This document shows positions 21,792 to 29,634 of a stretch of 40,379 bases of DNA, piece after piece; position 1 is the first letter of the stretch, and every line of letters starts with the position of its first letter. The position numbers and the translations under genes were made by a program. The stretch is from a virus: the IMG/VR virus record IMGVR_UViG_3300008259_000154, positions 1 to 40,379 of that record. One strand, written 5' to 3'. The notes below the pieces were generated by a model. The model searched no databases. It had not been told where the DNA came from and saw nothing but the letters and a program-made list of their open reading frames with translations.

Positions 21792-22312
21792 GTCGTATTG
21801 TAGACAACCTGATTGCTTATAAGATCCTCTCAATGATGGTCACTAATTTCGAAGATACACAGGCATATAAACTTGGTATCATCGATAAGACAGGCAAGGT
21901 TTTAAGAAAGTCTAGTTCTCTCAAAACAACTGAAGAGAGAGATGCATACTCGTATTTGGATCGTCTTGTTTTTAATATGAAAAAGATCATTAACAAAATC
22001 GGTGGTGAGAACAAATTAAAGAGTCTTATTGCTGGTCTCTGGTTAGTTAAAGAATACTATGAAACTAATGATCGTTCAACTGCGTTAATGGAAGAAAAAT
22101 TTGACAACATCATTAAGATGTTGGATAATAGCGTGTCGCTAGTTGAAGAAGAGATTATTGTTACTAGATTCTTGTCTGAAGACGGTATGGTTGGTGGTGC
22201 ACCAACGAACAATACTGCAGGTGTTTCAGTTAATGAACCAAAGATCTACAAAAAAGATATTAACAAATATAGAAAGCTGGCGAGACGTACATCACCGATA
22301 GAGGTTAAATAA
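21788..22312 (+). CDS. Conserved T4-like phage protein, 174 residues
   Basis: A 174-residue protein with an N-terminal block (MSRIVDNLIAYKILSMMVTNFEDTQAYKLGIID) and a central helical block (YLDRLVFNMKKIINKIGG, IAGLWLVKEYYE) that recur together in T4-like marine phages. The C-terminus is Gly/Asn-rich and then basic (KKDINKYRKLARRTSP). No catalytic motif is visible. Its location next to virion and lysis genes suggests late expression; a structural or assembly role is possible but not shown. It is coupled on both sides (ATGA and TAATG). Confidence 0.7.
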   Translation: MSRIVDNLIAYKILSMMVTNFEDTQAYKLGIIDKTGKVLRKSSSLKTTEERDAYSYLDRLVFNMKKIINKIGGENKLKSLIAGLWLVKEYYETNDRSTALMEEKFDNIIKMLDNSVSLVEEEIIVTRFLSEDGMVGGAPTNNTAGVSVNEPKIYKKDINKYRKLARRTSPIEVK

Positions 22313-22773
22313 TGAGTCAATTGTTATGGGTACTAACACTGTTGCCAGATACATTTATCATCTGGTTTGTAAACATCCTACTATCACTAGGTGTCATTGG
22401 TATAGTAGTGAGTTTCTTTGTTAAGTTTATCCCAATCGTAAATACATACAGATTACCGATTCAGATCGTTTCTGTTATAGTCTTGATGTGCGGAATTTAT
22501 TTCCAAGGTGGTATTGATACAGAACAAAAATGGCGTGATAGAGTTGCAGAAGCAGAAGCTAAAGTAGCAATTGCTGAAGCTAAATCTAAAGAAACCAATA
22601 CTGTTATTAAGACCAAGATCGTTGAGAAGATTAAAGTTGTCAAAGACGTACAAATAGTTGTACAAGAAAAGATTGTTGAGAAAGAAAAGATAATTGATGC
22701 TGAGTGTAAAGTTGCACCTGAAGCAGTCGATATATTAAATGACGCTGCTAAAAATATAGGAGCAGATAAATGA
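22312..22773 (+). CDS. Inner-membrane spanin (Rz-like)
   Basis: A 153-residue protein with two predicted membrane spans (residues about 5-40 and 48-65), followed by a long charged coiled coil (AEAEAKVAIAEAKSKE, repeated KIVEK/IKVVKD) and a Cys near the end (DAECKVAPEAVDILNDAA). A membrane anchor plus periplasmic coiled coil, directly before a small lipoprotein gene, is the i-spanin/o-spanin arrangement. The extra N-terminal span is unusual, since most Rz proteins have one. Spanins fuse the inner and outer membranes in the last step of Gram-negative lysis. Confidence 0.75.
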   Translation: MSQLLWVLTLLPDTFIIWFVNILLSLGVIGIVVSFFVKFIPIVNTYRLPIQIVSVIVLMCGIYFQGGIDTEQKWRDRVAEAEAKVAIAEAKSKETNTVIKTKIVEKIKVVKDVQIVVQEKIVEKEKIIDAECKVAPEAVDILNDAAKNIGADK

Positions 22774-23033
22774 AACTCTTATCTTTACTTTTAATTATAT
22801 CGTTAACTGGCTGCTCACTATTAGTACCAGTAAAAAGAAACTTCCCAGAGGTTCCTACAGAATTAATGGAGAAGTGCCCAGCCCTTAAACAAACAGAAGC
22901 TACCACCAAAATGAGTGATGTTCTGAAAGTTGTAACAGAAAATTACTCTCAATATCATGAATGTACTATTAAAGTAGAAACTTGGATCGATTGGTATAAA
23001 GCACAAAAAGATATATTTGAGAGTGCGAAATGA
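22770..23033 (+). CDS. Outer-membrane lipoprotein spanin (Rz1-like)
   Basis: An 87-residue lipoprotein: signal peptide MKLLSLLLIISLTGC with lipobox LTGC, so the mature protein starts at Cys15. The periplasmic part carries FPEVPTELMEKCP and KVETWIDWYKAQKDIFES. Lipidation would anchor it in the outer membrane, where it pairs with the Rz-like protein encoded immediately upstream. The genes overlap by four bases (ATGA), the separated-but-adjacent spanin layout of T4-like phages rather than the nested lambda layout. Confidence is high because lipobox, size and context agree. Confidence 0.85.
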   Translation: MKLLSLLLIISLTGCSLLVPVKRNFPEVPTELMEKCPALKQTEATTKMSDVLKVVTENYSQYHECTIKVETWIDWYKAQKDIFESAK

Positions 23034-23395
23034 ATGAACACTTAGATGTAGAAAGACTAGCTAAATTGGAATCCCAAGTAGAAACCATTAAGGAAAATGT
23101 ATCCGAAATGAAGGAAAACATAAAAGAACTTCATTCTCGTATCACAACTAGCAATCGGGAGATCGTTGATAAGATTGACGACATGCAAACACGCATTGAG
23201 CATAAGATGAATGCAAATGCTGCAGTCTCTCAGCAACAGCATGAGAAAATTACTTCTGCTGTTAATAATGACTTGGATAAGATTCGTAGTAGAGTTGATT
23301 CTCTTGAGCAATGGAAGTGGTATGTTATTGGTGGTGCTGTTGCAATAGGATATCTCGTAGGACACATCAGCTTTTTTGCAAATCTATTAAAATAA
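23030..23395 (+). CDS. Coiled-coil membrane protein, XhlA/holin-like
   Basis: A 121-residue protein: about 90 residues of heptad-rich coiled coil (LAKLESQVETIKENVSEMKENI..., IVDKIDDMQTRIEHKM), then SLEQWKWYVIGGAVAIGYLVGHISFF, a single C-terminal membrane span. This is the layout of XhlA-type haemolysin/holin-accessory proteins. It follows the spanin genes with an ATGA overlap and ends the cassette, so a role in membrane permeabilisation or its timing is likely. No endolysin is visible in the window, so the cassette is incomplete here. Confidence 0.65.
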   Translation: MNEHLDVERLAKLESQVETIKENVSEMKENIKELHSRITTSNREIVDKIDDMQTRIEHKMNANAAVSQQQHEKITSAVNNDLDKIRSRVDSLEQWKWYVIGGAVAIGYLVGHISFFANLLK

Positions 23396-23398
23396 GAT

Positions 23399-23427
23399 TT
23401 GCTTTGTAATGATATGTAGGGTATAAT
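23399..23427 (+). promoter_or_regulatory. Sigma70-type promoter for primase operon
   Basis: TTGCTT (23399-23404), 17 bases, perfect TATAAT (23422-23427). The primase ATG is 26 bases beyond the -10 box with GGAG between, a normal leader. Confidence 0.75.
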
Positions 23428-23453
23428 ACTACCTTACCTGTGGAGTTTTCATT

Positions 23454-24488
23454 ATGTTATACATTGATGCAAAATACGCCCAAATTCTGGGTAGTCGTTT
23501 GCGAAATTTCAAACAAAAAAAAGATTATGTCTGGAACTACTCATGTCCAGTGTGTGGTGACTCATCTAAAAATAAGTTAAAGGCACGTGGCTACATTTAT
23601 CGTGCACAGGCTGACTTATTTGTTAAGTGTCACAATTGTGGTTATGGAACAAACATCGGTAATCTTATCAAGTATGTTGATCCTGTTCTTTATGATGAGT
23701 ATGTTCTGGAAAGATATAAAGGTGGTGCCAGTCCATATAATTCACATAAAGATGTCACACCAATCCTTGAACGTGCATCAACAAAAGATTTATTAGAAGA
23801 TGATATCTTGTCATCTCTCACAAGACTTGATACATTATCATTAACAAATCCGAAGCACCCAGCAATCAAATATATCGAAGATAGAAAGATACCAAGAGAT
23901 AAATGGTATCTGTTATACTTTGCACCTAAATTTAAGACATATACGAATACCGTAATTCCTAAATTTATGGAACCAGTTGAAGGTGATCATCCTCGGATGA
24001 TTATTCCATACTTTACCAATGCAGGTAAATGTTTTGCGTATGGTGCTAGAGCGTATGGAAATGAAGAGCCTAAGTATTATACCATCAAAGTAGATGACAC
24101 TCAAGAGAAAGTTTATGGTCTCGAAAGGATAAATTATGCTAAACGAATATATGTGGTTGAAGGACCAATTGACAGTTTATTTCTACCAAATGCCGTGGCT
24201 GTATCTGGAGCCAGTTTTGATACCCCTACTATCCGTAGCCTTTTATCAAATGCTACAATAATTATAGATAATGAACCAAGAAGTAAAGAGATAGTTAAAC
24301 AACTTGGTAAATATATCGATCAGGGATATAGTGTTTGTATGTTTCCAGATACAATACAACACAAAGACATTAATGATATGATTTTGCATGGTGGAATGAC
24401 ACCAGAAGAAATTTTAGAAGTAATAAATACAAACACCTATCGTGGAATTGAAGCTAAACTTAGATATAGTGAATGGAAAAAGATATGA
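23454..24488 (+). CDS. gp61-like DNA primase
   Basis: A 344-residue primase. The N-terminal zinc-binding domain has C31-x2-C34 (CPVCGDS) and C59-x2-C62 (CHNCGYG). The catalytic part shows a TOPRIM-like strand with VVEGPIDSLFLPNAVAVSG, then TIIIDNEPRS, and PDTIQHKDINDMIL. In T4, gp61 lays RNA primers at the fork with the gp41 helicase, whose relative is encoded at 2.4 kb. It is the first gene after a strong promoter and is followed by ThyX through an ATGA overlap, linking priming and thymidylate supply in one early operon. Confidence 0.88.
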   Translation: MLYIDAKYAQILGSRLRNFKQKKDYVWNYSCPVCGDSSKNKLKARGYIYRAQADLFVKCHNCGYGTNIGNLIKYVDPVLYDEYVLERYKGGASPYNSHKDVTPILERASTKDLLEDDILSSLTRLDTLSLTNPKHPAIKYIEDRKIPRDKWYLLYFAPKFKTYTNTVIPKFMEPVEGDHPRMIIPYFTNAGKCFAYGARAYGNEEPKYYTIKVDDTQEKVYGLERINYAKRIYVVEGPIDSLFLPNAVAVSGASFDTPTIRSLLSNATIIIDNEPRSKEIVKQLGKYIDQGYSVCMFPDTIQHKDINDMILHGGMTPEEILEVINTNTYRGIEAKLRYSEWKKI

Positions 24489-25153
24489 AAGTTAGAATGA
24501 TAAGTTATAGTAATCCATCGAAAGAAATTGCTGAGCAAGGGCTGTATGATGTTCAAGAACTTATAGCATTCTGCGCAAGGGTAAGCAACCCCAGCAATCA
24601 AAATAACACAGAGACATCAGAAAAGTTAATTAAGTATTTAATTAAACATCAACATTGGTCACCATTAGAAATGGTCAGTGCATGTTTAGAAATTGAAACA
24701 ACTCGTGACATAGCAAGACAAATATTACGTCATCGTTCTTTCTCATTCCAAGAATTTAGTCAGCGATATGCTGATCCAACAAAAGACTTATCTTTCGTTC
24801 TTAGAGAAGCCCGACTTCAAGATACGAAGAATCGTCAAAATAGTGTTGAGAATACAAATCTAGCATTGGCTGCTTGGTGGGAAGAGAGACAAAAGCGAGT
24901 AATTGAAGAAGCGAAGAATGCTTATGAATGGGCAATCACTAATGGTATTGCCAAAGAACAAGCAAGAGCAGTATTGCCAGAAGGATTGACTGTCAGTCGT
25001 TTATACATGAATGGTACATTGCGTAGCTGGATACATTTTATAGAATTGAGATCTGCGAATGGTACACAAAAGGAACATCAAGAAGTCGCACGAGAATGCG
25101 CAAAAGTTATTGCTGAAGTATTTCCTTTGGCAACTGAATTAGTAAAACTATAA
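24485..25153 (+). CDS. thyX: Flavin-dependent thymidylate synthase
   Basis: A 222-residue ThyX, identified by the diagnostic RHRxxSxxExSxRY motif (RHRSFSFQEFSQRY, residues 82-95) and the C-terminal ARAVLPEGL and NGTLRSWIHFIELR segments. It methylates dUMP to dTMP using FAD, NADPH and methylene-tetrahydrofolate. I chose ATG 24485 (MKVRMISYS), which overlaps the primase stop as ATGA; ATG 24473 would add four residues. Its presence means normal dTMP is made. Thymidine-hypermodifying phages usually carry a ThyA-like dUMP hydroxymethylase, and none is seen in this window. Confidence 0.95.
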   Translation: MKVRMISYSNPSKEIAEQGLYDVQELIAFCARVSNPSNQNNTETSEKLIKYLIKHQHWSPLEMVSACLEIETTRDIARQILRHRSFSFQEFSQRYADPTKDLSFVLREARLQDTKNRQNSVENTNLALAAWWEERQKRVIEEAKNAYEWAITNGIAKEQARAVLPEGLTVSRLYMNGTLRSWIHFIELRSANGTQKEHQEVARECAKVIAEVFPLATELVKL

Positions 25154-25170
25154 TATATTGGGGCAAAAAT

Positions 25171-25779
25171 ATGCAAGAAATTGTGCATGGCATAAAAGTT
25201 GATTACACTCGTGATAATTTGTTTGACGAATTAGGAAGATTGAGACTTAAAGAAAGTTATATGAAAGATGATGAGGTATCTCCTCAAGAAAGGTTTGCTT
25301 ATGTTTCGAGCACTTTTGGCAGTAATCCAGACCATGCTCAGCGTCTGTATAATTACTCCAGCAATCATTGGCTTAGTTATAGTACTCCAATTCTTTCTTT
25401 TGGTCGTAGTAAGCGTGGGCTACCTATTTCATGCTTTCTTAACTATATTGAAGATACAGCAGAGGGTTTAGTTGAAAACTTATCTGAAACAAATTGGCTC
25501 AGCATGCTTGGTGGTGGTGTCGGAATTGGTTTCGGTATACGTTCTGCCGACGATAAATCGACTGGTGTCATGCCTCACCTTAAAATGTACGATGCGAGTT
25601 CTCTTGCTTATCGTCAAGGTCGTACTCGCAGGGGTAGTTACGCTGCTTACTTGGACATTAGCCATCCTGATATTATATCTTTTCTTGAGATGAGAAAACC
25701 AACTGGTGATCAGAAAATGAACATCGTGAGACAGTGTCAGCAAAAGAATTGTGGCAACGTATCCTTGAGATGCGTATGA
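25171..25779 (+). pseudogene. nrdA: Ribonucleotide reductase large subunit, N-terminal fragment (frameshifted)
   Basis: This frame encodes the first half of a short class Ia NrdA without an ATP cone: HGIKVDYTRDNL, NHWLSYSTPILSFG, GLPISCFLN with the first active-site Cys, GGGVGIGFG, and RQGRTRRGSYAAYLDISHPDII. After PTGDQKMN the family pattern stops and an unrelated tail (IVRQCQQKNCGNVSLRCV) runs to a TGA. In relatives a segment of roughly 35-45 residues (a NLHHGxNIxDxFM...W.L.DP type block) lies between GDQ and the RETVSAKELW that continues here in another frame. The sequence thus shows an internal deletion plus frameshift. It could be a real mutation, an assembly fault, or less likely a functional split. 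Confidence 0.85.
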
Positions 25780-26846
25780 TGACTGGTGAACCATATCTAC
25801 ATTTCATTGATGAATCTAATCGTAAACTACCACAGTGGTTGAAAGATAAAGGACTTAAAGTCCACCAATCAAATCTCTGTTCAGAGATTATCCTACCAAC
25901 GAATGAACAACGAACAGCAGTATGTTGCTTATCATCACTAAACTTAGAGTATTATGATGCATGGAAAGACGATCCTATATTTCTTCGTGATGTTGCAGAA
26001 ATGCTTGACAATGTTCTTCAGTATTTTATTGATAATGCACCTGACACAATCAGCCGAGCTAAGTATTCTGCACTGCGTGAGCGCAGTATTGGCATCGGTG
26101 CTTTGGGTTGGCATGCTTATCTACAGCGAAACAATCTCCCATGGGAATCATCAATCGCAGTTGGAAGAAACAAACAAATCTTTAAAAACATAAGAGAGAA
26201 ACTAGATGAGGCTAATAGAGAATTGGGACTGGAGCGTGGTGAGGCTCCTGATGCAGTGGGCACTGGGAATCGTTTTAGTCATCTTATGGCTATTGCTCCC
26301 AATGCTTCTTCTTCCATTCTCATGGGCAATACTTCTCCTAGTATTGAACCTTATCGTGCCAATGCTTATCGCCAAGACACTCTATCAGGTTCTCACTTAA
26401 ATAAGAATAAGTATCTTGACGAGGTAGTTAATAATTATGTTGCGACAAACCCTAAAGCGGATGCACAAGAAATATGGAGTTCAATTATTGCGAACGATGG
26501 TTCAGTTCAGCACTTGGATTGGATGGAAGAGTGGACAAAAGATGTTTTCAAAACATCTATGGAAATTGACCAGCGTTGGGTCGTACAGCATGCCGCAGAC
26601 AGGCAGGTATTTATAGACCAAGCTCAATCACTCAATGTATTCTTTAGACCAGATAGTCATATCAAATATATTCATGCTGTGCACTTCCAAGCATGGAAAC
26701 AAGGATTGAAGACTATGTACTACTGCCGTTCTGATAAGATTGCTAAGGCAGATAAAGTTTCAAAACGTATTGAACGTGAAGTTATCAAAGAGATTGATTT
26801 ACATGCACTTGCAGAAGGAAACGATTGTTTAGCATGTGAGGGATAA
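25734..26846 (+). pseudogene. nrdA: Ribonucleotide reductase large subunit, C-terminal fragment
   Basis: A 370-residue frame starting at GTG 25734 (SAKELWQRILEMR), 45 bases inside the previous frame. It carries the remaining active-site elements: SNLCSEI (radical-site Cys with Asn and Glu), AVCCLSSLNLE, GIGALGWHAYLQ, APNASSSILMGNTSPSIEP, QWVVQHAADRQ-like C-terminal barrel segments and the end DCLACEG, whose two cysteines receive electrons from thioredoxin. No RBS is apparent at the GTG, and upstream the frame is open only to a TGA about 25 bases before, so efficient independent translation is doubtful. The stop overlaps the next gene (TAATG). Confidence 0.85.
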
Positions 26847-27484
26847 TGAAAACTATCGCTCTGTTTGTATATGATCCTAAATGCTCTGTACAATGTTGTA
26901 ATGCTGTGATGAATACTATTGGTCATGATTATAACATAAAGCTGTTTTCTAAGAACAAAGTAGAAGATAACTTTTTTGATGATGTTGATATGGTTATTGT
27001 TCCAGGCGGTATCGGAGACTCTGAATCTTTCCACTCACTCTTTAAAAACAATGCACAGAGAGTAAGGAAGTTTGTGGCTAATGGTGGTAAGTATCTTGGA
27101 ATATGTATGGGTGCTTACTGGGCAGGTAAACACTATCTGAATATATTGAATGGTATCGACACTGTTCAATATATTAAAAGACCAAATACTGATACTCGTA
27201 GACCTCATGCAAAACATATAAAGGTTTATTGGGAAGGTATTCCAACCAATATGTTTTTCTACGATGGATGTGCGATAGTTGGTGACTATAGTAAAATGCA
27301 GATTATAGCTAAGTATGCTAATGACGATGTGATGGCAGCGTTTCAAGATAATATTGGATTGATTGGATGCCATGCAGAAGCAGAAGAATGGTGGTATGAT
27401 AGTTACAGTTATATGAAAGGTAAGTGGGAGTATCAACAGATGCATCTGCGTTCAATGATTAACGAATTAATGGAGAAAAGATGA
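26846..27484 (+). CDS. Class I GATase-like protein (BPL_N-type)
   Basis: A 212-residue flavodoxin-like protein of the class I glutamine amidotransferase superfamily. The nucleophile elbow is YLGICMGAYWAG with C87, and GCHAEAEEWW supplies H176 and E178 as a Cys-His-Glu triad. The loop VPGGIGDSESFHSLF and VANGGKYLGIC match the N-terminal domain of fungal-type biotin-protein ligases (BPL_N). The substrate is unknown; glutaminase or small-molecule hydrolase activity is plausible. It sits between nrdA and nrdB with overlaps on both sides, so it is co-expressed with deoxynucleotide synthesis. Confidence 0.7.
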   Translation: MKTIALFVYDPKCSVQCCNAVMNTIGHDYNIKLFSKNKVEDNFFDDVDMVIVPGGIGDSESFHSLFKNNAQRVRKFVANGGKYLGICMGAYWAGKHYLNILNGIDTVQYIKRPNTDTRRPHAKHIKVYWEGIPTNMFFYDGCAIVGDYSKMQIIAKYANDDVMAAFQDNIGLIGCHAEAEEWWYDSYSYMKGKWEYQQMHLRSMINELMEKR

Positions 27485-28470
27485 TTAAAAAAACAAATAG
27501 ACTTACTGACGAACGAACATACTTTAAACCATTCAACTATCCATGGGCATATGATGCATGGTTAAAGCATGAACAGGCACATTGGTTACATACAGAAGTA
27601 CCAATGGCAGAGGATATGAAGGACTGGAAAAAGAAGCTAAGTAAAGAGGAGAAACAATTCCTTACTAACATCTTTAGATTCTTCACACAGGGCGATATTG
27701 ACGTAGCTGGTGGATATGTGAAGAATTATCTTCCATACTTTCCACAACCAGAAGTGCGTATGATGTTAATGGGTTTTGCTGCAAGAGAAGCATTACACAT
27801 TGCTGCATATTCACACTTGATTGAGACTCTTGGAATGCCAGAGTCAACATACAATGAGTTCTTGGAATATCAGGAGATGCGTGACAAGCATGATTATGTA
27901 AAAGAACTAAGTTCTAAGAATGGTGATCTGTCTTCAACTGCAACCCACATTGCCGTGTTCAGTGCTTTCACTGAAGGGATGCAGTTGTTCTCTTCATTTA
28001 TTATGTTGTTGAACTTTCCACGTCATGGTATTATGAAAGGTATGGGACAGATTGTTACTTGGTCTATTGTTGACGAAACAATGCATGCTGAGAATATGAT
28101 TAGATTGTTCAAAGAATTCATCAAAGAGAATCCAGAGATCTGGAATGATGAATTGAAAGGTAGAATATATACAATAGCTGAAAAGATGGTTGAACTTGAA
28201 GATAAGTTTATCGATCTTTGCTATCAAGGTGCTGATATGCGTGAACTATCTGCAGAAGATGTTAAGAAGTACATCCGCTATATTGCAGATCGTCGTCTTA
28301 TCTCGTTAGGAATGAAGGGGATCTTTAAAGTTAAAAAGAATCCACTTCCATGGGTTGAAGAAATGATCAATGCACCTGTGCATGGGAATTTCTTCGAAAA
28401 TCGTGTGACCGACTATGCCAAAGGGGCATTGTCTGGATCATGGGATGATGTGTGGGGCAAAGCTGCCTGA
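27481..28470 (+). CDS. nrdB: Ribonucleotide reductase small subunit
   Basis: A 329-residue class Ia beta subunit. The di-iron and radical residues are in place: E39 (WLHTE), E103 and H106 with the radical Y110 in AREALHIAAYSH, a further Glu in AVFSAFTEGMQLF, and Glu/His in VDETMHAEN. It houses the tyrosyl radical that starts ribonucleotide reduction in NrdA. Because it is intact while nrdA is interrupted, the pair may not be functional as assembled. The start overlaps the upstream stop (ATGA). The C-terminus (DYAKGALSGSWDDVWGKAA) is the tail that normally binds NrdA. Confidence 0.93.
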   Translation: MIKKTNRLTDERTYFKPFNYPWAYDAWLKHEQAHWLHTEVPMAEDMKDWKKKLSKEEKQFLTNIFRFFTQGDIDVAGGYVKNYLPYFPQPEVRMMLMGFAAREALHIAAYSHLIETLGMPESTYNEFLEYQEMRDKHDYVKELSSKNGDLSSTATHIAVFSAFTEGMQLFSSFIMLLNFPRHGIMKGMGQIVTWSIVDETMHAENMIRLFKEFIKENPEIWNDELKGRIYTIAEKMVELEDKFIDLCYQGADMRELSAEDVKKYIRYIADRRLISLGMKGIFKVKKNPLPWVEEMINAPVHGNFFENRVTDYAKGALSGSWDDVWGKAA

Positions 28471-28489
28471 TTTAAATTAAAAGGAAAAC

Positions 28490-29041
28490 ATGAAATTAAC
28501 AAAATTATTAGTAACAATTGGTGCATTAATGATCACAGGGTCATCACTCGCCAACAGCTATGCTACATATGAGTATAGCGAAGAAGAAAATACTGTAACT
28601 AACGTATACAATATTTCTAACGCTGTAGTAGTTGGTGTCAAAACCACAGAAGGATGGGATTACAGTCTAAAAAGCAATAGTAGCCAAACTTCACTAGGTT
28701 CAGGTTCAATCAGCTCAGGTTTAGAAGTTCGTGCTAGAAAATCACTGGGTGCATTCTACTTGGGTGGACGACTAGGTGAACGTATCACTAGTAGCACACA
28801 CTTTAGCACCTATGCTATCGACGCAGGTGTCAAGTTTCCATTGGTAGCAGGTTTCACTGGTGATGTAGGTGGTCGTTATCGCAATGCGTTTGAAAGTGGT
28901 AAAGCCTACAAAACTCAACGTGTACATGCCACAGTAGGATATGCACCTACTAAACTGGACGCAGTTGCTGTTCGTTTCTCACGTTCTTATGGTGATGAAG
29001 AGAAAGATGCATGGCGTTTGAGTTATACACGTAGTTTCTAA
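28490..29041 (+). CDS. Secreted outer-membrane beta-barrel protein
   Basis: A 183-residue protein with a signal peptide (MKLTKLLVTIGALMITGSSLANS, cleavage probably after LANS or SLA). The mature part alternates polar and hydrophobic residues in strands (NAVVVGVKTTEGWDYSLK, GLEVRARKSLGAFYLGGRLG, VHATVGYAP, AVAVRFSRSYG) and ends WRLSYTRSF with a C-terminal Phe, the outer-membrane barrel insertion signal. It is probably an 8-stranded barrel. A phage protein placed in the host outer membrane could block superinfection or alter the surface, as Lom-like proteins may do. RBS AAAAGGA. It stands directly after nrdB, an odd context. Confidence 0.75.
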   Translation: MKLTKLLVTIGALMITGSSLANSYATYEYSEEENTVTNVYNISNAVVVGVKTTEGWDYSLKSNSSQTSLGSGSISSGLEVRARKSLGAFYLGGRLGERITSSTHFSTYAIDAGVKFPLVAGFTGDVGGRYRNAFESGKAYKTQRVHATVGYAPTKLDAVAVRFSRSYGDEEKDAWRLSYTRSF

Positions 29042-29056
29042 TTAAAGGACTGGTAA

Positions 29057-29209
29057 ATGGCAACTAAATACTTTGAGTGTGAATCATGCGAGGCAAGAGG
29101 AAAGATCATCCTCAAAGGAGATGACCACTCAACATCGGATATTGTATATTGTCCAGTATGTTCAGCGGACATCTATGAAGAAGAGGACGACTTCACAGAT
29201 GAAGAATGA
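29057..29209 (+). CDS. Small zinc-ribbon protein (50 residues)
   Basis: A short reading frame starting at ATG 29057 gives 50 residues: FECESCEARGKI, then YCPVCSADIY, i.e. two CxxC pairs about 22 residues apart, followed by an acidic tail (EEEDDFTDEE). This is a rubredoxin/zinc-ribbon layout for one zinc ion. An RBS-like AAAGGA lies about 10 bases upstream. The stop overlaps the next start as ATGA, which strongly supports that it is translated. Possible roles include nucleic-acid or protein binding; none can be assigned. Confidence 0.75.
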   Translation: MATKYFECESCEARGKIILKGDDHSTSDIVYCPVCSADIYEEEDDFTDEE

Positions 29210-29634
29210 GTTGGTATTACCAGAATAAAATTGTAGAAGAACTACCTGAAGACTGTGTTGGCTTTGTATACTTAATTGTAAACAAAGCCAACAGTCGTAT
29301 GTACATCGGCAAAAAACTATCGAAATTTTCCAAAACAACTTACAAGGTAGTTAAGTTAAAAAATGGAACAAAGAAAAAGAAGAAGGTTAGAAGTAAGATT
29401 GATTCTGACTGGATGGAATATTATGGTTCAAGTATAGACCTAAATAAAGATGTAGAGTCTCTCGGGAAGGAAAACTTCACACGAGAGATTTTGTACTTCT
29501 GTAAGTCTAAAGCTGAGTGCTCATACATAGAAGCACGAGAACAATTTGGGAGGAAAGTATTAGAATCAGATGACTATTATAATGGACAGATTTCTGTTCG
29601 AGTCCATGGTTCTCATATTAAAAATAAATTATGA
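29206..29634 (+). CDS. SegE-like GIY-YIG endonuclease
   Basis: A 142-residue protein whose first segment VGFVYLIVNKANSRMYIGKK matches the GIY-YIG pattern (VY...YIG), followed by a basic stretch (KLKNGTKKKKKVRSK) and DWMEYYGSS, ENFTREILYFCKSKAECSYIEAREQFG with a glutamate suited to metal binding. This is the layout of the T4 SegE-type endonucleases, which drive their own spread by cutting cognate DNA. It may be a free-standing homing endonuclease next to nrdB, a frequent homing target in T4-like phages, or a domesticated nuclease. It is coupled to the zinc-ribbon gene and overlaps the next gene by four bases. Confidence 0.75.
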   Translation: MSWYYQNKIVEELPEDCVGFVYLIVNKANSRMYIGKKLSKFSKTTYKVVKLKNGTKKKKKVRSKIDSDWMEYYGSSIDLNKDVESLGKENFTREILYFCKSKAECSYIEAREQFGRKVLESDDYYNGQISVRVHGSHIKNKL

